From UMGS1519 sp963621885 (lineage in GTDB: Bacteria > Actinomycetota > Coriobacteriia > Coriobacteriales > Eggerthellaceae), in assembly GCA_963621885.1 (NCBI GenBank), contig CAVFFT010000042.1, positions 1-18,812 on the forward strand: 18,812 bases of DNA, read 5' to 3'. Under the pieces are notes generated by a model. It did no database searches. It saw only the letters and a list, made by a program, of their open reading frames with translations, and was not told the DNA's origin. Positions 13,591 through 18,812 of the stretch are shown here, piece by piece. Every line of letters begins with the position of its first letter. Position 1 is the stretch's first letter. A program made the translations under genes and the position numbers.

Positions 13591-13619
13591 ATTATCCAAA
13601 CGCCCTTTGCGTTCGTCAA
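13591..13619 (-). promoter_or_regulatory. Promoter of the mntP leader
   Basis: On the minus strand TTGACG (13619-13614), exactly 17 bp, then GATAAT (13596-13591). Start is predicted 7-8 nt later, at about 13584, immediately at the 5' end of the riboswitch closing stem. This is the best consensus promoter in the window. It lies downstream of the fbp terminator, so mntP is independent of fbp. Confidence 0.8.
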
Positions 13620-13700
13620 GCCAAACTATTCCGGCGCTGGGGTGAGAGGATGCGCCCGGATTTTGCGTCCGCAAGACGCTTTGCCGGCTGATTTGCAGTG

Positions 13701-13733
13701 AAAAAATCCCCCGCCGGGTGGAACCGACGGGGG
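13701..13733 (-). terminator. Intrinsic terminator of fbp
   Basis: On the minus strand CCCCCGTCGG (13733-13724) pairs with CCGGCGGGGG (13717-13708) around a 6-nt loop, with one T-G pair, followed by ATTTTTTC. It begins about 100 nt after the fbp stop codon. Confidence 0.92.
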
Positions 13734-13835
13734 AAGCTTTCTAGTACTGCTAACATGCGCGAATGCGGGTGGGAAGCGCGGGGCGTTTCGCCTGATAGCG
13801 CGCCGGCGCGCCTGGCACCGCGTCCGATGCGCCCC

Positions 13836-15785
13836 TTATCCTTCCGGCAGGAGCCCGTGACGATACGCGGCAAGCAGTTCTTCGAGATCGGCGACCTGCT
13901 CTTTCAGCTGTGCGCCGTTGTCGGTGTCGCCCACGAGCGTGCGATGCTCCATCTCCTCGACCACGCGTCGGGTGGAATGGATGTCGAGCTCGCCTTCCAC
14001 CGCCGCCTGCGCAGAGGGAAGGGGCTCATGCGCGGCAAGCGTGAAGCCATAGGAGTTCTCCACCAGGGTGAAGCCCGCGATGCCGGTGGTCTTCTGGTAG
14101 GCGCGCGAGAAGCCGCCGTCGATGCAGAGGACCTTTCCGCCGCATTTCACTGGGTCCTCGCCATCCTTCACCTTCACCGGCACATGTCCGCAGATGATGC
14201 GCGAGGTCTTGGGGTCCATGCCGAAATCGCGGAAGATGCCGGCAATCACGTCCTCGTTGTCGATGAGCTTGTAGAAGGAGTTCTTCACCTCGGTGCGGGC
14301 CGATTTCTCCGCGATGAGATAGATTTCGAAGGTCGCCATCTTGCTCTTGGCGAACAGCGGCGAACCTTCGCCCTGCCAGAGCCACCACATGAGGTCGCGG
14401 CCGCGCTTGCGCTCCGTTTCGTCGCTGCTGAAGAAGCCCGCGCGCACGTAGCTGTCGAGCATGTCGTAAAGCGCCTTGCCCTTGTAGGTTTCGCCGAAAA
14501 GCTCGACCTCCTTCAGGCTGCCATCGGGATTCAGGGGCACGCAGGCATGCAGAAGCAGGCTGTTGTTGCTCACCTTGTACAGGCTTCCCGCCTCAAGGAA
14601 GAAACGCATGTGGCGCTGCAGCTTTTCGCAGCCGATGAAGGCGGCTTCGAGATGCGCCATCACCGCTTCCTCCTCGTCGGTGAGACGGTAGGGATCCGCC
14701 GGGTCGACGGTGGGGAAGACGGTGTCGGTAAGCGGGTGCTCCACGCCGTCTATCACGATGGTGCCGCGCTCGTAGTCGATGAGGTGGAGCAGCTTGCGAT
14801 GTTCAAGCTTGAAGCTCGGGTTCTCGTCGATGAGCTTTGCTTCCACTTTGAATTGCAGAATGGCCATGGCCTTCTGGATCTTCACGTTCAGCTCGTACTC
14901 GGCGGGCGTGAGATCGGGGTCGCCCTTCAGCTTGAAGGAGACGCAGGGGTCGTCAGCGTAGGCATCCATCGCGAAGCTCGCGAGCGGCAGCAGGTTGATG
15001 CCGTAGGCGTCCTCGAGGATGGACAGGTTGCCGTAGCGCGCGCAGTTGCGCACCACATGCGCGATGCAGCCGCGCTGGCCCAGGGAGGCGCCCATCCAGA
15101 CGATGTCGTGATTGCCCCATTCGATATCGAGCGAATGGTATTCCATCAGCTCGTCCATGATGGTGTCGGGATGCGGGCCGCGGTCGTAGATGTCGCCGAT
15201 GATGTGCAGGTGGTCGATGGCAAGCCGCTGGATGAGCTCGCAGAATTCCTTCACCAGGTCAGAGGCGCATCCGGTGCGGATGGCGGCGTCGACGATGGCC
15301 GCATAGTAGGCCTTCTTGTTCACGCCGGTGTTGCTCTCGGTCATGAGCTCTTCGATGATGTAGGCGAAATCATGCGGAAGCGCCTTGTGCACCTTCGAGC
15401 GCGTGTACTTGCCCGAAGCCTCCTTGCTGACCGCGACGAGCTGCAGGAGCGTCTTCGCGTACCAGGCGGCCTCGTCGTCGACCTTCGCGAGCTCGATGCG
15501 CATCTTTTCGACCGGGTAGTAGATGAGCGTGGCGAGCGAGCGCTTTTCCGCCTCGTCGAGCTCATCGCCGAGTGCGGCATCGATCTTCGCGCGCACGTTT
15601 CCCGAACCGTTGCGAAGCAGGTGGGAGAAGGCGGCGTATTCGCCATGAATGTCGGAGGCGAAGACCTCGGTTCCCTTGGGCAGGTTCAAAATGGCATTCA
15701 AGTTCACGATTTCCGCGGCGGCAGAGGCTGCCGTGGGGAAGTTCCGGGAAAGAAGCCGGAGGTAACGCAAATCGTTTTCTGCCAT
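13836..15785 (-). CDS. fbp: Class III fructose-1,6-bisphosphatase
   Basis: 649 residues, the usual length of the Firmicutes-type class III enzyme. It hydrolyses fructose-1,6-bisphosphate to fructose-6-phosphate, the committed gluconeogenic step, in the cytosol. The calcineurin-like metal ligands are visible in order: DIHGEY (45-50), GDIYDRG (197-203), GNHD (224-227), LLHAC (411-415) and ICGHVPVK (531-538). No segment appears missing. The ATG is preceded by AAAGGAGA about 5 nt upstream. It follows the YbjN-like gene by 117 bp on the same strand, so co-transcription is possible, though no consensus promoter is obvious in that gap. It ends at a strong terminator. A very long antisense open frame across it is a codon-bias artefact. 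Confidence 0.96.
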   Translation of the reverse strand: MAENDLRYLRLLSRNFPTAASAAAEIVNLNAILNLPKGTEVFASDIHGEYAAFSHLLRNGSGNVRAKIDAALGDELDEAEKRSLATLIYYPVEKMRIELAKVDDEAAWYAKTLLQLVAVSKEASGKYTRSKVHKALPHDFAYIIEELMTESNTGVNKKAYYAAIVDAAIRTGCASDLVKEFCELIQRLAIDHLHIIGDIYDRGPHPDTIMDELMEYHSLDIEWGNHDIVWMGASLGQRGCIAHVVRNCARYGNLSILEDAYGINLLPLASFAMDAYADDPCVSFKLKGDPDLTPAEYELNVKIQKAMAILQFKVEAKLIDENPSFKLEHRKLLHLIDYERGTIVIDGVEHPLTDTVFPTVDPADPYRLTDEEEAVMAHLEAAFIGCEKLQRHMRFFLEAGSLYKVSNNSLLLHACVPLNPDGSLKEVELFGETYKGKALYDMLDSYVRAGFFSSDETERKRGRDLMWWLWQGEGSPLFAKSKMATFEIYLIAEKSARTEVKNSFYKLIDNEDVIAGIFRDFGMDPKTSRIICGHVPVKVKDGEDPVKCGGKVLCIDGGFSRAYQKTTGIAGFTLVENSYGFTLAAHEPLPSAQAAVEGELDIHSTRRVVEEMEHRTLVGDTDNGAQLKEQVADLEELLAAYRHGLLPEG

Positions 15786-15902
15786 GGGATTCTCCTTTGC
15801 TTTGAAGGATGGATGGAATGGCGCTCGCGCGATGATGTCAGCGGGGCTGGTTTGCCGGACGGAAGGCGGGTCGTTAGGCAGGGGTCGCGCGGCGTGTTGA
15901 TG

Positions 15903-16334
15903 CTAGTTCCAAATTCCTTTGATTATCTGCGGATAAGCGTCGTCAATGACCGATGCGGCGAGCATGACCGATTCCACGACGGCGAAGCCCGCGTCGCTTT
16001 CGCCGAACACCACATCGGTATCGGCGATGATGTCGTTGTTGTCGTCCAGATAGAACTTCGCCCAGCGAAGCGTGAGATTGCATTCATTCAGAATGGGAAG
16101 CAGCTGGTCGGTCCTATCGCCGGGGCAATGCACGATTGGTGAGGTCGCAAGCTGGGCGCTTTCGCCATCCTCGTCGAAATCGACGGTGATCGTGACATTG
16201 TTGAAGGAGTAGTCGCCGCCGCCAAAGGGAATCTGAATGACGGAGTGGTCGGCGGGATCGGCGTAGTCGTAGGCGATGCCGCGGGCGGTAAGTTCAAGAC
16301 CGACGGCGTTCACCTGTTCATTCATGTCTGGCAT
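15903..16334 (-). CDS. YbjN-domain-like protein
   Basis: 143 residues with the alternating strand/helix pattern and acidic composition of YbjN (type III secretion chaperone-like fold) proteins. Characteristic parts are a beta-hairpin with ITVDFDEDGE, the central LRWAKFYLDDNNDIIADTDVVF and the closing helix VIDDAYPQIIKGIW. Function is not settled for the family (stress regulation or protein binding); nothing here narrows it. It is cytosolic, with no signal peptide. The frame continues upstream to a TTG, but ATG codons at 16334 and 16325 are preferred. AGAGGA lies about 13 nt before 16334, longer than ideal, so the exact start is uncertain. Its leader carries a perfect 8-bp hairpin. Confidence 0.75.
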   Translation of the reverse strand: MPDMNEQVNAVGLELTARGIAYDYADPADHSVIQIPFGGGDYSFNNVTITVDFDEDGESAQLATSPIVHCPGDRTDQLLPILNECNLTLRWAKFYLDDNNDIIADTDVVFGESDAGFAVVESVMLAASVIDDAYPQIIKGIWN

Positions 16335-16361
16335 GTTCTTGTTCGTGTCCTCTCGGTTCGT

Positions 16362-16383
16362 GCCGTTGCGCGGTGGCAACGGC
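16362..16383 (-). promoter_or_regulatory. Perfect hairpin in the leader of the YbjN-like gene
   Basis: GCCGTTGC (16362-16369) and GCAACGGC (16376-16383) are perfect inverted 8-bp arms around 6 nt, starting 28 nt upstream of the ATG. A minus-strand TACAAT (16400-16405) lies just upstream as a possible -10, which would put the stem at the very 5' end of the transcript. No T-run follows, so it is not a terminator. Confidence 0.5.
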
Positions 16384-16500
16384 CTTTGCCCGTTCGCTCA
16401 TTGTAGCGTAGCGGCAGCGTGGGCTTGGGACGGAAAGCGCCTAATGCGAACATCGCGTGAAGAGGCGCGCACCGGTTCATTATCCCCAGATGAGCGGGAG

Positions 16501-16506
16501 TAAAAT
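16501..16506 (+). promoter_or_regulatory. Candidate -10 box giving a very short leader for the MATE gene
   Basis: TAAAAT ends 9 nt before the ATG, so transcription would begin within about 3 nt of the start codon. No ribosome binding site is correctly spaced (GCGGGAG is about 17 nt away). The -35 is poor. Confidence 0.35.
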
Positions 16507-16515
16507 GCGCTCTCG

Positions 16516-17892
16516 ATGAAGACGCGTAATCACATATCCGAAAAGAAGCAGAACCGCTACAGCATGGACATGCTCCATGGACCGCTTGCGGGCAAGCTTG
16601 TCCGCTTCGCCATTCCCATTGCGCTGGCGGGCATTCTGCAGCAGCTTTTCAATTCGGCGGACGCCGCGGTCGCCGGCCATTTTGTCGGCTCTGAAGCGCT
16701 TGCCGCCATCGGCGGCACCGCGCCCGTGGCCACGCTGCTCATCAGTCTCTTTGTCGGTCTTTCCGTGGGCACGAATGTGCTTGTGGCTTTGCGTATCGGA
16801 CAGGGCCACCCTGAGAAGATCGGCGCGGCGGTGCATACCTCCATCGCGGTCGCCCTTGCCAGCGGCGCCATTCTGCTGGTGGCGGGCATCGTCTTCGTGG
16901 AGCCGATTCTCGATGCCATCGATATGCCGGACGACGCGCTCGAGCCGGCGATCACCTATCTCGTGATCTTCTTCATCGGCATGCCTTTCGCGATGCTCTA
17001 CAACTTTGGCAGCGCGGTTTTGCGCAGCCGGGGCGATACGCGCCGGCCGCTTTACGCCCTTATCGTTGCGGTGATTTTGAACCTCGTGTTGAATGTCGCT
17101 TTCGTCACCATCGTCGATTGGGGCGTGGCGGGCATTGCCGTGGCGACCGATATCGCGAATGCAGTGAGCGCCGTGATCGTTCTCGCCGTGATGATGAAAG
17201 AGGAGGAGCCCTACCATTTGTCCTGGCGGCGCGTGCGTTTCAGCAAAGCGGAGCTTCTCATCATTCTGAAGGTCGGCATTCCGGCGGGCCTGCAGGGCGT
17301 AGTGTTTGCCTTCTCGAACGTGATCATTCAGGCGGGCATCAACAGCTTTGGCTCCGCATTCACGGCGGGCGTTGCCGCGGGCGTGAACTTCGAGTGCTAC
17401 AGCTACTTTTTCATCAACGGCTTCGTGCAAGCGGCCGTCACCTTCATTGGCCAGAATTACGCGGCGCATCAGTATTCGCGCTGCGATTCCATCTTCAAAT
17501 GGTGCATGATCTTCGCCTTCGCGTTCATGGTGGTGCTTTGCCTGACGTGGAACTTGCTGGGCGCGCGGGCGATTGGCGTGTTCACCTCGGATGAGGCGGC
17601 CATTCAATATGGTGTCTTGCGCCTCGCTCTTGTGCAGGCGTTTCAGTGGCTTCCCGTGTTCTACGAGATACCCGCGGGCGCGATGCGCGGCATGGGCTGG
17701 TCGATGACGCCGACCGCCATCATCATTGTGGGTTCCTGCGTGCTGCGCATCATTTGGATTGAGACCGTTTTCGTCTGGCAGCCCGATTTTTACACCCTCA
17801 TGGTCATCTATCCTCTCTCGTGGGTGGTCACCGGTATCGCCATGCTGCTCACCTTTTATTTTGTGCGCAAGCGCGCCTTCGCAAAGGATTAG
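16516..17892 (+). CDS. MATE family efflux transporter
   Basis: 458 residues with twelve hydrophobic helices in two homologous bundles. The start of the first bundle (GPLAGKLVRFAIPIALAGILQ) and the following DAAVAGHFVGSEALAAIGG are typical MATE signatures, as are NVLVALRIGQG in the first half and NFECYSYFFINGFVQAA and FIGQNYAAH in the second. These pumps export cationic drugs, flavonoids or metabolites using Na+ or H+ gradients; the substrate is unknown. The first ~19 residues are polar and precede the membrane domain. The ATG at 16516 lacks a spaced ribosome binding site; a TAAAAT lies 9 nt upstream, so a very short leader is possible. An alternative start at Met17 also lacks one. It is divergent from the YbjN-like gene. 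Confidence 0.92.
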   Translation: MKTRNHISEKKQNRYSMDMLHGPLAGKLVRFAIPIALAGILQQLFNSADAAVAGHFVGSEALAAIGGTAPVATLLISLFVGLSVGTNVLVALRIGQGHPEKIGAAVHTSIAVALASGAILLVAGIVFVEPILDAIDMPDDALEPAITYLVIFFIGMPFAMLYNFGSAVLRSRGDTRRPLYALIVAVILNLVLNVAFVTIVDWGVAGIAVATDIANAVSAVIVLAVMMKEEEPYHLSWRRVRFSKAELLIILKVGIPAGLQGVVFAFSNVIIQAGINSFGSAFTAGVAAGVNFECYSYFFINGFVQAAVTFIGQNYAAHQYSRCDSIFKWCMIFAFAFMVVLCLTWNLLGARAIGVFTSDEAAIQYGVLRLALVQAFQWLPVFYEIPAGAMRGMGWSMTPTAIIIVGSCVLRIIWIETVFVWQPDFYTLMVIYPLSWVVTGIAMLLTFYFVRKRAFAKD

Positions 17893-17943
17893 CCTGTTTG
17901 TCCCGCGTGAGTGGGTGTGCGCTACGCTTCGCATTACATACGC

Positions 17944-17949
17944 TAGAAT
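17944..17949 (+). promoter_or_regulatory. Candidate -10 box of the lipoprotein gene
   Basis: TAGAAT (5/6 to TATAAT) is in the 160-bp gap after the MATE gene, about 100 nt before the lipoprotein start. The resulting leader would contain a hairpin with a single bulge (CAGGGCGG / CCGCGCCTG, about 18010-18031). No clear -35. Confidence 0.35.
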
Positions 17950-18052
17950 TTAGGAAGTCCGACTCCGCGAGGGGAAAGCGGGCAATGCGGTTGGCGTACC
18001 GTGCTTATGCAGGGCGGTTATGCCGCGCCTGCCGAAAAGGGAAAGGATTGCC

Positions 18053-18691
18053 ATGAAGGGGATTACCATGAAGAAGAAGGTCGTGAGTCTGCTGCTCGCG
18101 GTTGCATGCGCTTTCAGTCTGGTCGCTTTGAGCGCCTGCTCGCAAAGCAACGATACGGGCAACGATGAGGCGGAGATCAAGGAAGCCGTGACCTCGACTC
18201 TTGAGACGCTGGTGGATAAGGACACCATCTCCACGCTGTTCCACAGCATCGACGGTGTCGAGGATCTTGAATCCTATGGTCTGGATGTGGACGCCCTTTC
18301 CGAAGCAATTGCGTCTTCCTTCAGCTATGAGGTCGAGAACGTGACCATCGATGGGGATAGCGCGACCGCGACGGCGAAGATGAGCTATCCCGATTACGAG
18401 AGCGACGAGCTGACCGACCTGTTGCAGGAGAAGATTGACGCCGCCAATATCGCTGAGATGACCGATATGGAAGAGATTATGAGCGCGTATCAGGAGGCGA
18501 TGATTGCGGCGCTGACCGATGAGAATCTTCCGCAGGCTTCCCAGGAGTTTGAGGTTCCCTGCGTGAAGGAGAACGGCGCATGGACCATCGAGGACAAGGA
18601 TGCCCTGATGGAAGAGGCCGAGGCTCTTCTCTCGTCCGTGTCTTCGACGAATAGCAGCTCCTCGAGCACGGAGTCCTCGTCTGCCGAGTAG
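18053..18691 (+). CDS. Lipoprotein of unknown function with Ser-rich C-terminal tail
   Basis: 212 residues from the ATG at 18053, which has AAAGGA 5 nt upstream; a second ATG at 18068 also has AAGGGG and gives 207 residues. The N-terminus is a lipoprotein signal: KKK, a hydrophobic core, and lipobox LSAC with Cys29 (from 18053), so the protein should be lipid-anchored outside the membrane. The mature part is strongly acidic, starts with a Ser/Asn/Asp-rich linker, contains helical segments with a beta strand pair (FSYEVENVTIDGDSATATAK) resembling small Gram-positive lipoproteins of the DUF5105/DUF4878 kind, and ends in a tail of mostly Ser/Thr (about 194-212). Ligand unknown. It is followed by a strong terminator. 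Confidence 0.85.
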   Translation: MKGITMKKKVVSLLLAVACAFSLVALSACSQSNDTGNDEAEIKEAVTSTLETLVDKDTISTLFHSIDGVEDLESYGLDVDALSEAIASSFSYEVENVTIDGDSATATAKMSYPDYESDELTDLLQEKIDAANIAEMTDMEEIMSAYQEAMIAALTDENLPQASQEFEVPCVKENGAWTIEDKDALMEEAEALLSSVSSTNSSSSSTESSSAE

Positions 18692-18718
18692 CGTTTGATC
18701 CGTTTCGATTCGCAAGCG

Positions 18719-18756
18719 TCCCGGTCGCTGGGTTTCCTGGCGGCCGGGATTTTTCT
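18719..18756 (+). terminator. Intrinsic terminator of the lipoprotein gene
   Basis: TCCCGG (18719-18724) pairs with CCGGGA (18744-18749), extended inward to a 13-bp stem with G-T pairs and a 5-nt loop (18732-18736). A T-run (TTTTTCTTT) follows. It begins 28 nt after the stop codon. Confidence 0.88.
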
Positions 18757-18812
18757 TTAGGCCCCTTGCCGCTGCGAGAGGATGATCGCGAAGAGAATGA
18801 GGCAGAATCCCA
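18757..18812 (-). CDS. C-terminal end of a membrane protein entering from the right (partial)
   Basis: On the minus strand one frame is open from the edge to TAA (18759-18757) and reads GFCLILFAIILSQRQGA: a hydrophobic helix followed by a short basic tail, typical of the end of an integral membrane protein. Only 17 residues are present, so no family can be given. It would converge on the lipoprotein gene, with the terminator between them. Confidence 0.4.
   Translation of the reverse strand, partial: GFCLILFAIILSQRQGA

Noticed and set aside
13698..16142. 814-codon open frame on the plus strand
   Set aside because: It is antisense to fbp, whose class III phosphatase motifs, ribosome binding site and terminator are all clear. 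Long antisense frames are expected from G+C-rich third codon positions.
16362..16383. Rho-independent terminator upstream of the YbjN-like gene
   Set aside because: Perfect stem but no T-run on either side and no gene ending there; more likely a leader hairpin.
16480..17934. 484-codon open frame on the minus strand
   Set aside because: Antisense to the MATE transporter; composition is His/Arg/Asp-rich without any domain, a typical shadow.
1..18812. Prophage, integrative element or a new defence system
   Set aside because: No integrase, transposase, toxin-antitoxin pair, attachment repeat or nuclease/helicase cluster is present, and base composition is even; the patatin and radical SAM genes have no defence-type partners beside them.

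Overview
The window is about 60% G+C with dense, strand-alternating single genes and short operons. Gene content (stand-alone CHAD protein, class III fructose-bisphosphatase, FAD and old-yellow-enzyme oxidoreductases, a radical SAM/SPASM-like protein), AAGGAGG-type ribosome binding sites mixed with at least one apparently leaderless gene, and lipoprotein/Gram-positive features suggest a gut actinobacterium of the Coriobacteriia (Eggerthellaceae such as Slackia or relatives). That assignment is inference from gene style, not from a marker gene. It looks like ordinary chromosome: no tRNA, rRNA, IS element, phage gene or CRISPR array was seen.

Left part (1-7.6 kb): a 30-bp tandem duplication at the edge, a CHAD-domain gene (-), a 417-bp gene-free stretch, an uncharacterised radical SAM enzyme (+) convergent with a patatin-like phospholipase (-) that appears to be leaderless, a CCA-adding/poly(A)-polymerase-like nucleotidyltransferase (-) with a degenerate HD domain, then, divergently, a fusion of a hypoxanthine/uracil-DNA glycosylase with an NAD(P)H-hydrate epimerase (+), and an AEC-family transporter (-).

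Middle (7.8-12.6 kb): a small two-helix membrane protein (-), a region of degenerate ~24-bp tandem repeats, 5-formyltetrahydrofolate cyclo-ligase and an FAD oxidoreductase in one operon (+) closed by a strong terminator, an SRPBCC-fold membrane-anchored protein (+), and an old-yellow-enzyme-type flavin oxidoreductase (-) that converges on it through a shared UUCG-loop hairpin.

Right part (12.8-18.8 kb): mntP (-), a manganese exporter, preceded by a complete regulatory leader: consensus-like promoter, yybP-ykoY-type manganese aptamer, mutually exclusive antiterminator and terminator. Then fbp class III (-), a YbjN-like protein (-), a MATE efflux pump (+), a Ser-tailed lipoprotein (+) and the tail of a membrane protein entering from the right (-).

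The best finds are the glycosylase-epimerase fusion, joining DNA-base damage repair to NADH/NADPH damage repair in one polypeptide, and the fully traceable manganese riboswitch switching mechanism upstream of mntP. The rest are mainly housekeeping or accessory metabolic genes with local oddities.
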